DNA from: Mesorhizobium amorphae CCNWGS0123
GTDB lineage: Bacteria > Pseudomonadota > Alphaproteobacteria > Rhizobiales > Rhizobiaceae
NCBI RefSeq assembly: GCF_001686985.1
Contig: NZ_CP015318.1
Location: forward strand, 2,292,001-2,356,000
DNA: 64,000 bases
Direction of reading: 5' to 3'
Every line of letters begins with the position of its first letter. The first letter of the stretch is position 1. Under the pieces are notes generated by a model, which made no database searches, was not told where the DNA came from, and was given only the letters and a program-made list of their open reading frames with translations. The position numbers and the translations under genes were made by a program. Shown one piece after another: positions 10,586 to 18,941 of this stretch.

Positions 10586-10703
10586 TTTGAGATCTCACTG
10601 TTCGAACAATAGCCTGGCAGCCCTGACGGACCACCAGCTAAAGCTAAAATGCGCATCACGCGTTTCGGTTCCGGGTCAGGTGTTTTACTTTGGCGCCGCT
10701 TGC

Positions 10704-10726
10704 GAGCGGTGGAATGCGAACCGCTC
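10704..10726 (-). terminator. Stem-loop downstream of the type I secretion operon
   Basis: GAGCGGT (10704-10710) and ACCGCTC (10720-10726) form a perfect 7-bp stem with a 9-nt loop, about 55 nt past the stop of the HlyD-type adaptor. No T-run follows on the minus strand, so a role in termination or transcript stability is only a suggestion. The rest of 10586-10778 holds nothing recognisable. Confidence 0.3.
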
Positions 10727-10778
10727 TGCATCCGGATCGGGGCCGGTCTTCTATCGAGCCAGAGAAGCCGTCGGGCGG

Positions 10779-12128
10779 CTATTTTTCCCGCAGCGCGCGG
10801 CGGAAGTTCTGCGTGATCGGCTCGGCGAGGTAGGAAAGTACGGTGCGGGCACCCGTGCGGATCATCGCCTCGCTCGACATGCCGGGCAGCAGCTTGCGGC
10901 CCTCCAGCTTGGCGAGTTCGCTCTTGTCGATCAACACGGTCGCGGCGAAATACGGTGCCCCGCTGCGCTCCTCCACCATGCGGTCAGCCGACACGATTTC
11001 CACAACGCCATCGAGTGGCGGCAGGTTGTAGCGGGCAAAGGCCGGGAAGCTGATGCGCGCGGGCTGTCCGGGGGCGATCGTCTCGACATCCTCTGGTTTG
11101 ACCATGGCCTCGACCACGAGTTGTTGTCCGAGCGGCACGACCGTCATCAATGTCTCACCTGGTTTAACGACACCGCCCGCCGTGTGGACCTTCAGGTCCA
11201 TGACGATGCCGTCGACCGGTGCGACGACATCGGTACGGGCAAGCACGTCCTTGGCGGAACGCTCCTGCTGTCTGAGGTCGAACAACTCCGCCTCGACCTT
11301 GCTGAATTCCTCGACGGCCTGGTTCAGCCGCACTGTGTTGAGATTCAAGATCTGCATGTCGATCTCGGCCATGGCGCTTCTGGAGCGAGCGATTGCCGCG
11401 ACGTTGGTAGCGCGCTCCCCCTCGATCTCCCGCTGTTGTCGCCTGAGCAACAGCTTCCGCTCGCGGGTGGTCAGCCCCTTCTTGAGCAGGCTCTCAAGGT
11501 CTTTGGTTTCAGCCTCGATCGCCTCGATCTGCTTGTCCTCGGTGACGATAAGCTCCTCCAGTCCCGTTATTGCTTCCTCGATCTGGTGATGGCGCTGGCT
11601 GAGAATTTCCCGCTCGTCCTTCAGATTGTGGTGCTTCGCCGCGAACACGTCACGCTGTGCGGCCAGCGCGTCCTTTACCGCGGCGGCGGGGTTTGCGAGC
11701 AGCGCCGGATCAAACACGATCTCGGCCTTGCCGTCACGCTCGGCCCTCAGACGCGCGGCCAGCGCCTCACGCGTTGCTATCCGGTTCTGGATCAGGTCAA
11801 GCTGCGCCATTGGCTGCGTGCTGTCGAGCCGGATGAGGATCTTGCCCGCCTTGACGATATCGCCGTTGGCGGCGTTCAGCTCCGCGATGATGCCGCCCTC
11901 GAGGTGCTGGATGAGCTTGCGGTCGCCGGCGACCTTGATGACGCCTTGCGCCACCGCGGCGCTGTCCAACGGTGCCAGCGCCGCCCACCCCCCGGCCACG
12001 CCGAAGAACAGGAACATGATCGCGAACCCGGTGCACGTCACGCCCGTGAGACGCAAGGGTACCGGTTCCGGCAAGGAGGGCGGCGGGACGGGCAGCGGCA
12101 CGATATTCGTGTCTGTTTTCGTTGTCAT
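10779..12128 (-). CDS. Type I secretion membrane-fusion (periplasmic adaptor) protein, HlyD/PrtE family
   Basis: 449 aa. A single inner-membrane segment at about residues 28-50 (TCTGFAIMFLFFGVAGGWAAL) follows a proline-rich cytoplasmic tail. After it come the lipoyl half-motif GDRKLIQHLEGGIIAEL, a long coiled coil (about 130-285, rich in E/K/R heptads) and the second lipoyl half DVVAPVDGIVMDLKVHTAGGVVKPGE. The C-terminal barrel ends PITQNFRRALREK, as in PrtE/HlyD adaptors. Its ATG overlaps the exporter stop by 4 nt (ATGA), so the two are co-translated. It links the exporter at 12125-13870 to an outer-membrane TolC-type channel, which is not in this window. Confidence 0.93.
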   Translation of the reverse strand: MTTKTDTNIVPLPVPPPSLPEPVPLRLTGVTCTGFAIMFLFFGVAGGWAALAPLDSAAVAQGVIKVAGDRKLIQHLEGGIIAELNAANGDIVKAGKILIRLDSTQPMAQLDLIQNRIATREALAARLRAERDGKAEIVFDPALLANPAAAVKDALAAQRDVFAAKHHNLKDEREILSQRHHQIEEAITGLEELIVTEDKQIEAIEAETKDLESLLKKGLTTRERKLLLRRQQREIEGERATNVAAIARSRSAMAEIDMQILNLNTVRLNQAVEEFSKVEAELFDLRQQERSAKDVLARTDVVAPVDGIVMDLKVHTAGGVVKPGETLMTVVPLGQQLVVEAMVKPEDVETIAPGQPARISFPAFARYNLPPLDGVVEIVSADRMVEERSGAPYFAATVLIDKSELAKLEGRKLLPGMSSEAMIRTGARTVLSYLAEPITQNFRRALREK

Positions 12129-13870
12129 GCCTGGTTCGCCACTCTAGCTGGCATCTGGCTCACCTTGCGGATGCGCGCGGTGAGTTCGTTGAAGACATAG
12201 TCACGTGGACCGTAGAGGTCTTGCTGGCCCCGGTGGAGGACCAGTACCTTGTCAACCATCTCTATGATGTTCGGCCGGTGCGCGATCAGGACAATGGTCG
12301 TGCCCGCCGCCTTGACCGTTCGGAGGGCGGCGATCAATGCCTCCTCACCATCGCGGTCGAGGTTGGAATTGGGCTCGTCCAGGATAAGGAGTGCCGGCTG
12401 GCCGTAGAGTGCCCGTGCCAACCCGATGCGTTGGCGCTGCCCACCCGACAGTGCCGCGCCGGATTCGCCGATCTCGGTGGCGTAACCCTTCGGCAGTCCT
12501 TTGATCAGCTCGTGAACGCCCGCCAACTGCGCGGCCATGACCACGTTGTTGAAGATCGCCGGGTTGAGCTTGGCGAAGCGGCAGATGTTTTCGCCGACGG
12601 TGCCGGCGAAGAGCTCGATGTCCTGCGGCAGGTAACCGACATGGTGACCACGGTCCTCCGCCGCCCATTGGGCAACGTCCATGCCGTCCAGCAACGCACG
12701 CCCGGCGGATGGACGCCAGGCACCGGCCAGTATTCGCGCCAGGCTCGTCTTGCCAGCCGCGCTCGGGCCGATCAGCGCCATCGCTTCACCCGGCTCGAGG
12801 TGGAAGCTGATCCCCTTCAGGATAGGCTCGCCACCCTGTCGGGCAAGCACAAGGTTGTCGGCCTCGAACCGGCCTTTCGGTCGTGGCATTGGCAGAACCT
12901 GTGTGGCCTCCGGGTGCTGTCCGGCGACTGCGGTGAGACGCCGGTAAGCGGCACGCGCTCCGACCGTCGCCTTCCATGTGCCGATCGCCTGCTCGACCGG
13001 GGACAACGCGCGACCCATCAGGATCGAGGCGGCGATCATGACACCGGGCGAAGCCTCGTTGCGAAGTGCCAGATAGGCACCAAGGCCCAGTATGGCCATT
13101 TGCAGAGCCAGCCGGTGACAACGCGCGATGGCCGCGATGGCGCCGCCACGGTTGGCGGCAAGAACTTGCCCTTTGTTTGCCTCGTCCTGCAGCGCCTTCC
13201 AGCCCTCCTGCAGTGGCTTCAACATGCCCATCGCCTGGACGACCTCGGCGTTGCGGATCGCCGCCTCAGCCTGCACATATGCCCGCGACTGTGCGCTTGC
13301 GGCATCGGTCAACGGCTTGCGTGTGAGGTATTCGTTGAGCAACGCCAACGCAAACAGAGCGATCCCGCCGACCAGCGCCAACCAACCCAGCCAGGGGTGC
13401 ATGAGGAATATGGCGGCGAAAAATAGCGGTGCCCAGGGCGCGTCAAGGATCGGGAAGATGCTCGGGCTGGTGAAGAAATTGCGTACTTGATCCAGGTCGC
13501 GCAGCGGACGGGCGTTGGCCTGACCGGGCGCCGAGGCGGCATACTCTACCGATGCGGTCAGGAGAACGGGTGCCAGCCGTGCATTCATCCACGATCCGAC
13601 TTTAGCCAGGAGACGCCCGCGCACCATCTCCAGCCCCGCCATTGCCGCGAGCGCCAATGCCGCCATCAGCGACAGCATCACCAACGTCTCAAGGCTGTGG
13701 CTGGTCAACACGCGGTGGTAGACCTGGAGCATGTAAAGCGCCCCGGTCAGCATCAGCACGTTTATGCCGCCGCTGAACCAGATAAGCGGCAGGATGGCGC
13801 GTCTGGCCTCTTTCATCACCACCTGCAGGGCAGGGGGCTGTTGATTGGTTCGTGTCGCGGCAGAATTCAT
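12125..13870 (-). CDS. Type I secretion ABC exporter (PrtD/HlyB-like ATPase-permease)
   Basis: 581 aa. Six membrane segments occupy about residues 25-310, with no N-terminal C39 peptidase domain, so substrates are exported without leader cleavage. The nucleotide-binding domain has Walker A GPSAAGKTS, signature LSGGQRQRIGLARALYG, Walker B LLILDEPNSNLD and the H-loop IVLIAHRP. It lies 70 nt downstream of a large DUF5801-like protein gene, and its stop overlaps the adaptor start. With the adaptor it forms the inner-membrane part of a type I secretion system. The two giant proteins immediately upstream are the obvious substrates. Confidence 0.93.
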   Translation of the reverse strand: MNSAATRTNQQPPALQVVMKEARRAILPLIWFSGGINVLMLTGALYMLQVYHRVLTSHSLETLVMLSLMAALALAAMAGLEMVRGRLLAKVGSWMNARLAPVLLTASVEYAASAPGQANARPLRDLDQVRNFFTSPSIFPILDAPWAPLFFAAIFLMHPWLGWLALVGGIALFALALLNEYLTRKPLTDAASAQSRAYVQAEAAIRNAEVVQAMGMLKPLQEGWKALQDEANKGQVLAANRGGAIAAIARCHRLALQMAILGLGAYLALRNEASPGVMIAASILMGRALSPVEQAIGTWKATVGARAAYRRLTAVAGQHPEATQVLPMPRPKGRFEADNLVLARQGGEPILKGISFHLEPGEAMALIGPSAAGKTSLARILAGAWRPSAGRALLDGMDVAQWAAEDRGHHVGYLPQDIELFAGTVGENICRFAKLNPAIFNNVVMAAQLAGVHELIKGLPKGYATEIGESGAALSGGQRQRIGLARALYGQPALLILDEPNSNLDRDGEEALIAALRTVKAAGTTIVLIAHRPNIIEMVDKVLVLHRGQQDLYGPRDYVFNELTARIRKVSQMPARVANQA

Positions 13871-13906
13871 CCCGTTATACTCACAACAGATCGCGGGTGG
13901 CAGTGC

Positions 13907-13928
13907 GGGGGCAGCATTGGCCGCCCCC
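13907..13928 (-). terminator. GC-rich hairpin after the first giant secreted-protein gene
   Basis: Eight-bp arms, GGGGGCAG (13907-13914) and CCGCCCCC (13921-13928), with one G-U pair on the minus-strand RNA and a 6-nt loop, start 12 nt after the stop of the 1547-aa gene. An almost identical hairpin follows the paralog at 18908-18929. There is no U-tract. It may attenuate read-through into the exporter genes or protect the 3' end rather than fully terminate. Confidence 0.5.
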
Positions 13929-13940
13929 GTTGGTCAAGTG

Positions 13941-16900
13941 TCAGGCGACGTCAACCAGTATGTGCTGCACCGCCGTCTGGTCCGCGTCCGCGTCCTCCAC
14001 CTGGAAGGCGAAGTCGAGGTGGGCCTCCGGCGTCTCGGTCACGGTCGTGGAAAAGCCGATATCCGTGATCTTCAGCACGTCGTTGTCGGCACCGTCGAAG
14101 TTCACCAGGCTGGTGGTCGCATTGCTGCCGCCGCCGGCGCCTGTCGTCCTGTTGAGGTCGATCGCCGTGCCGTTGCCGGTGATCCCGTTGCCCGACTGCA
14201 TGATCTGGACGCCCTGCAGCACGTACTCTTCGCCGGCTGTGTTGTAGTCGTTCTGCTCGAGGATCACGAGGCCGTCATTGTTGTCGAGCGTGAACTCGCT
14301 CGAGTACGGGGTCGGGACCTGGCCCTTCTTGAAGATGTCGGCATTCGACACGTAGACAGCCCGCGTGATCGAGGTGTCGTCCCCGGTGCCGAAGATGTTG
14401 TCGGCACCGTTGTCGACCAGGTTGAGGATCAGCATCAGGTCCTCGCTGTTGCCGATGCCGTCGAACTTGATGGCCATGGCGCCGGCGGTCGCCGTCGGGG
14501 TGGTAGCCTCGCTCTGGATACCGACGTTGCTGTTGAAGAACCGCAATGTGAGCAGTTCGCCTTTCTGGATCGTGTCGCCGGCGACACCGTTGGTGGTCTG
14601 CGTCGCGGACACCCAGTCTTCCAAGTTGTTGCTGACCATGTCGTGGGTGCCGGCTGTCGGCAGCGAGTTGAACGTGGTGTCGCTGGAAGACCCTTCACCG
14701 TTGTTCGTCAACGAGAACGTCTTGTTCTTGTTGTTGAGCGAGTTGGCGGTGAACTGCACGTAGAAGTCTTCATCATTCGGCGTGTTCGCGTCATCCGCCT
14801 GCAACTTCTCCAGCACGATCTGCGGGTGGCCCGTATTGCTCGTAGGCTCCTTGGACAAGAGCTCACTGGTGTGGATTATGTCGAAGCTGAAGCCTTCGAG
14901 CGGGTCGTTCAGGGTGATGGTATAAGTGTCGTTAGCCTTGTCGAAGACGAGGGTGCCGCCCGCCGTGCCCGCCTGGACGCCAGCCGCCGGGTCCTGGTCG
15001 TAGGTGAAGCTGAAGTTGAACGTCGCGGAGGTGGCACTCTCCGATTGAAGCGTCACCTCCGGGGTGAGGACATTGCCGCCGCCGCCGCCGACGATCGTGC
15101 CGCTCAGTCCGATCTGGACGCCGGCAAGCGCGGGATTCTGGTCGACAAAGTCGGAACCGCCGCCCGCGTAGAACGCGTCGGTGTGAGCATCCGAACCGAT
15201 GTCGTAGCCCAAGGCTCCGCTGGCCGACGCGCCGGCCGTGTTGGCCAGGGTCTCGTTTTGGATGCCTGGGGCAACGGGGTCACCGTCGAACGGCACGGGG
15301 ATCGTCGGAGCATCATCCTTGAAGACGAGGTTCTTGCCGATGTCGACACTGTCCGAGGCCTGATCGCCGTCGCCGTCGGTGATGGTCGCCGTCAAGGTGA
15401 CGAGATCATCGGACGCCAACGTAATTTCCTCATCCGGCCCGCTGTCGGGCGCGTGTGTGACAGAACGCGCCTGATCGAGCGTCACGGTACCATCGGCAGC
15501 CACGCTGATCGTGAACATCAGTACGTTGCTGGCGTTGCGGGCCTCGATGACGCTGCCGTTGACGACCAGGTTGACCACTTCGCCGGTGACCGAGTCGATC
15601 AGACCAGAAGGACCGGCGACCGCGCTGAGTGCGTAGGTGATCGTCCCGGAACTTGCCCCGCCGTCAGCACCGGGATCCGACGTGAAGTTACCCGCGAAGC
15701 TCTCCGAAGCGTCGGTGCCAAAGTCGGACTCGTCAACCGTGAGCGTAGGCTCCGTGCCGCCTGCCACGATCGTCGGCCCGTCATCCTCGAAGGTGAAGGC
15801 ATCGCCGATATTGGCTGTCGCATCGTCGGTGTCGCCGTCGCCATCGGTGGCGGTGGCGGTCAGCGTCACCAGGTCGGCCGCAACAAGAGCCGCCGCCGAG
15901 GCGCCGCTCTCCACCGGATCGGCCGTGTCGTCATGGACGACCGAGCGGTTCTGGGTCAGCGTCACCTGGCCGGTGGCGTCGACGCTGATCAGGAAGGCGA
16001 CCGTGGTGGTGTCGTTCTCCAGATAGCCTTCGACCGCGCCGCCGGCGTTGAGGCGCAGCAGGATGTTGTCGCCGCTGATCGTGTCGTCGAGGCCGCTGTC
16101 GACGCCGGCGCTCTTGACGCCGAGCGTATACGTCAGGGCGTCGGCGTCCTGGACGTTGTTGTCGTCACTGTCCTTGAAGCCGTCGGTGCCGAAGCTGGCG
16201 CTGAAGATGGTGGAGAAGTTCGCCGAGGTGGTATCGGGGATGTCGGTGTCGTCGGTGGTCAGCGTCGGGGCCGTGCCCTCCGCCGTCACGGTCGGCCCGT
16301 CATCCTCGAAGGTGAAGGCATCGCCGATATTGGCTGTCGCATCGTCGGTGTCGCCGTCGCCATCGGTGGCGGTGGCGGTCAGCGTCACCAGGTCGGCCGC
16401 AACAAGAGCTGCCGCCGAGGCGCCGCTCTCCACCGGATCGGCCGTGTCGTCATGGACGACCGAGCGGTTCTGGGTCAGCGTCACCTGGCCGGTGGCGTCG
16501 ACGCTGATCAGGAAGGCGACCGTGGTGGTGTCGTTCTCCAGATAGCCTTCGACCGCGCCGCCGGCGTTGAGGCGCAGCAGGATGTTGTCGCCGCTGATCG
16601 TGTCGTCGAGGCCGCTGTCGACGCCGGCGCTCTTGACGCCGAGCGTATACGTCAGGGCGTCGGCGTCCTGGACGTTGTTGTCGTCACTGTCCTTGAAGCC
16701 GTCGGTGCCGAAGCTGGCGCTGAAGATGGTGGAGAAGTTCGCCGAGGTGGTATCGGGGATGTCGGTGTCGTCGGTGGTCAGCGTCGGGGCCGTGCCCTCC
16801 GCCGTCACGGTCGGCCCGTCATCCTCGAAGGTGAAGGCATCGCCGATATTGGCTGTCGCATCGTCGGTGTCGCCGTCGCCATCGGTGGCGGTGGCGGTCA

Positions 16901-18584
16901 GCGTCACCAGGTCGGCCGCAACAAGAGCCGCCGCCGAGGCGCCGCTCTCCACCGGATCGGCCGTGTCGTCATGGACGACCGAGCGGTTCTGGGTCAGCGT
17001 CACCTGGCCGGTGGCGTCGACGCTGATCAGGAAGGCGACCGTGGTGGTGTCGTTCTCCAGATAGCCTTCGACCGCGCCGCCGGCGTTGAGGCGCAGCAGG
17101 ATGTTGTCGCCGCTGATCGTGTCGTCGAGGCCGCTGTCGACGCCGGCGCTCTTGACGCCGAGCGTATACGTCAGGGCGTCGGCGTCCTGGACGTTGTTGT
17201 CGTCACTGTCCTTGAAGCCGTCGGTGCCGAAGCTGGCGCTGAAGATGGTGGAGAAGTTCGCCGAGGTGGTATCGGGGATGTCGGTGTCGTCGGTGGTCAG
17301 CGTCGGGGCCGTGCCCTCCGCCGTCACGGTCGGCCCGTCGTCGTCAAAGTTGATGAAGGAGCCGACCTCTTCGGTGTGGGCATTGGGGGTCGTCGCCGTG
17401 AAATGGAACTCGGTGATGTCGAGCCCTTCGTTTGCATCGACCCCTTTAACCTGCAGCCGATCCATCGGGGTGCTGGTGGTGACATCGACGGTGGTGACGT
17501 TATCGAGCCCGGTGATGGTGACGATGCCGGTGCCGAGCCCGCTGACGGTGACGTTGCCGCTGCCCGTAGCATAGGTGCCATCGGCGATGATGACGGAGGC
17601 AAACCCTGATTCACCCGTCAACTTGACGCTGGTGATGTTCACGGAGCTGGTCGCGGTGCCGTTAAAGAAATCCGTGCCTTGCTCGTTACCCGTATTGTTG
17701 AAGGCGCTGATGCTGACGTCCACACGCGCATCCGGATTGGAAGGCGTGACCTGGTTGACCGTGAACCCGGCCTGCGTGATTGTCTCGAGATGGCTGCCGT
17801 ACTGGATTTCGTCGGCGTCGCCTGCTGCCAGGGTACCGCCGGTCACAAAGTCGACCTGAAGCGTTTCGTTCGGATTGATGCTCTGGTTGTTGATGCCGAA
17901 GCCCTGTGTGCTCACGTTGGCGGTGCCACCGTTCAGACCTATCACCAGAAGCTGCTTGGTAGCGTCACCGGACGAATTGATCAGGTAGAAATCATGATTG
18001 CCGGACTCGGCGGCCGAGCCTAAGAAATTGGCCACACTGGTGCCGGTAACCGAGGCGAACACCTTGTTGGTCAGATCGATGCGGTCGTCCGCGTTGGCCG
18101 TGTCCGGATGGAGCAACGGCACATACTGGACCGTGTACAGGTCCGCATTGGTGTTGCTGGTGCTGACCAGCCCAAACGAGAAGGCGAGCGGCCCGGTCTC
18201 TGCGGGCTCGGCGGTTGGGTCGGAGGTACCGATGACGCCGATCACGACGTTCGCATTCGTTGGGTCCTGGAACAGCCAGACATAATCGCCATCGACCGTC
18301 CGGATGTTGCTGTTGACACCGGCGGTGGTGGAAAATGGAGTCCCGGAGGCGCTCTGCGTGAGAACGACCGAGGAGATGGTCTCCCCTGCGCTCGCCGTCG
18401 CCTGCACGAAGTTGGCCTGGTAGGCGACCTCCGGTGAGGTCAGCCCGCCGGCACCGTCGAGAGTCAGGAGATATTGCAGCGTGGTGTTGCTACTGTGCGG
18501 CAAAACGGACGGGTTAACATCGTCGTCCTGAAGCCCGGTGGTCTCGTCGATGATGATGTCTTGGGTCAAGATGTCGAGTGCCAT
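13941..18584 (-). CDS. Giant type I-secreted repeat protein, DUF5801-like domains (paralog A)
   Basis: 1547 aa from MALDILTQDIIIDETTG, with GGGGAG before the ATG; the in-frame extension to 18614 lacks such a site. The protein is very acidic and Thr/Asp/Gly-rich, with no Sec signal. Order: a unique N-terminal domain (about 1-400), then Ig-like beta-sandwich repeats separated by F-x-DDGP linkers. Three successive repeats of 173 aa are nearly identical at DNA level (15772-17328). A fourth diverged repeat and a C-terminal domain follow, ending AVQHILVDVA, a hydrophobic tail typical of type I secretion signals. RTX nonapeptides are essentially absent. It is probably a surface adhesin or biofilm matrix protein exported by the adjacent ABC/HlyD system. 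Confidence 0.85.
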   Translation of the reverse strand: MALDILTQDIIIDETTGLQDDDVNPSVLPHSSNTTLQYLLTLDGAGGLTSPEVAYQANFVQATASAGETISSVVLTQSASGTPFSTTAGVNSNIRTVDGDYVWLFQDPTNANVVIGVIGTSDPTAEPAETGPLAFSFGLVSTSNTNADLYTVQYVPLLHPDTANADDRIDLTNKVFASVTGTSVANFLGSAAESGNHDFYLINSSGDATKQLLVIGLNGGTANVSTQGFGINNQSINPNETLQVDFVTGGTLAAGDADEIQYGSHLETITQAGFTVNQVTPSNPDARVDVSISAFNNTGNEQGTDFFNGTATSSVNITSVKLTGESGFASVIIADGTYATGSGNVTVSGLGTGIVTITGLDNVTTVDVTTSTPMDRLQVKGVDANEGLDITEFHFTATTPNAHTEEVGSFINFDDDGPTVTAEGTAPTLTTDDTDIPDTTSANFSTIFSASFGTDGFKDSDDNNVQDADALTYTLGVKSAGVDSGLDDTISGDNILLRLNAGGAVEGYLENDTTTVAFLISVDATGQVTLTQNRSVVHDDTADPVESGASAAALVAADLVTLTATATDGDGDTDDATANIGDAFTFEDDGPTVTAEGTAPTLTTDDTDIPDTTSANFSTIFSASFGTDGFKDSDDNNVQDADALTYTLGVKSAGVDSGLDDTISGDNILLRLNAGGAVEGYLENDTTTVAFLISVDATGQVTLTQNRSVVHDDTADPVESGASAAALVAADLVTLTATATDGDGDTDDATANIGDAFTFEDDGPTVTAEGTAPTLTTDDTDIPDTTSANFSTIFSASFGTDGFKDSDDNNVQDADALTYTLGVKSAGVDSGLDDTISGDNILLRLNAGGAVEGYLENDTTTVAFLISVDATGQVTLTQNRSVVHDDTADPVESGASAAALVAADLVTLTATATDGDGDTDDATANIGDAFTFEDDGPTIVAGGTEPTLTVDESDFGTDASESFAGNFTSDPGADGGASSGTITYALSAVAGPSGLIDSVTGEVVNLVVNGSVIEARNASNVLMFTISVAADGTVTLDQARSVTHAPDSGPDEEITLASDDLVTLTATITDGDGDQASDSVDIGKNLVFKDDAPTIPVPFDGDPVAPGIQNETLANTAGASASGALGYDIGSDAHTDAFYAGGGSDFVDQNPALAGVQIGLSGTIVGGGGGNVLTPEVTLQSESATSATFNFSFTYDQDPAAGVQAGTAGGTLVFDKANDTYTITLNDPLEGFSFDIIHTSELLSKEPTSNTGHPQIVLEKLQADDANTPNDEDFYVQFTANSLNNKNKTFSLTNNGEGSSSDTTFNSLPTAGTHDMVSNNLEDWVSATQTTNGVAGDTIQKGELLTLRFFNSNVGIQSEATTPTATAGAMAIKFDGIGNSEDLMLILNLVDNGADNIFGTGDDTSITRAVYVSNADIFKKGQVPTPYSSEFTLDNNDGLVILEQNDYNTAGEEYVLQGVQIMQSGNGITGNGTAIDLNRTTGAGGGSNATTSLVNFDGADNDVLKITDIGFSTTVTETPEAHLDFAFQVEDADADQTAVQHILVDVA
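14891..15183. repeat. Near-identical tract shared with paralog B (copy 1 of 2)
   Basis: This 293-bp tract in the 3' third of paralog A aligns without gaps to 19844-20136 in paralog B, with about nine mismatches counted by eye. The 60 bases on the start-codon or end side differ much more. The tract encodes the conserved region with GGTLVFDKANDTYTITLNDP. The abrupt rise in identity suggests gene conversion or strong selection on this part. Confidence 0.7.
15772..17328. repeat. Three tandem 519-bp units within paralog A
   Basis: Units 15772-16290, 16291-16809 and 16810-17328 have an exact 519-bp period, equal to 173 codons, so the frame is kept. By eye the only difference is a silent T at 16410 in the middle unit where the others have C (15891 and 16929). 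Each unit encodes one Ig-like module between DDGP linkers. Such identity over 1.5 kb indicates recent amplification or ongoing homogenisation, and copy number could vary between strains. Confidence 0.93.
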
Positions 18585-18619
18585 GGAAAGTCTCCCCGGT
18601 TTAAAACCCAACAAGAAAG

Positions 18620-18904
18620 GCCGGAATGCACCTAACCGAGCGCATCCGGTCGCGTACTGCGGCCCTCAAACCTCATTGTCTCGCCGATCAAGAGGGCGCG
18701 TCCATTCGCGTTTCGATAGTGTTATGGTCAATGTCCGCACCTGATCGAACGATATACATCCTTTGATAGATCAAGCCGGGGACAGGCCTTGGTCGGGCGA
18801 CGCGCTGGAAACGTCGGAGCACGAGCTTTGGGAAAATCAAAGCTTGAACAAAGGCTTGGGCGGCAGCACGGTTCAGCTTATGCGGCCGCCGCCCTGGCTT
18901 TCCA
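18620..18904. repeat. Duplicated upstream region (copy 1), promoter region of paralog A
   Basis: This non-coding stretch upstream of paralog A is homologous to 22511-22817 upstream of paralog B. Shared blocks include CATTGTCTCGCCGATCAAGA, GGCGCGTCCATTCGCGTT and a GATATACATC element at 18751-18760. The palindrome TTGATAGATCAA lies just after it. Conservation of non-coding DNA between paralogs implies that the whole gene with its promoter was duplicated and that both copies share control. No start site can be placed with confidence. The 357-bp gap 18585-18941 holds only this and the hairpin at 18908. Confidence 0.75.
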
Positions 18905-18907
18905 GAC

Positions 18908-18929
18908 GGGGGCAGCATTGGCTGCCCCC
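18908..18929 (-). terminator. GC-rich hairpin after the second giant secreted-protein gene
   Basis: Perfect 8-bp arms GGGGGCAG (18908-18915) and CTGCCCCC (18922-18929), with a 6-nt loop, begin 12 nt after the stop of paralog B, at the same distance as the hairpin after paralog A. There is no U-tract on the minus strand. It probably acts as a terminator or an mRNA 3'-end stabiliser. Confidence 0.55.
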
Positions 18930-18941
18930 GTTGGTCAAGTG

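Noticed and set aside
13845..17609. 1254-aa plus-strand open frame opposite the giant paralog A
   Set aside because: It mirrors the tandem repeats, has no ribosome-binding site and is an antisense shadow of a clearly coding minus-strand gene in GC-rich DNA.
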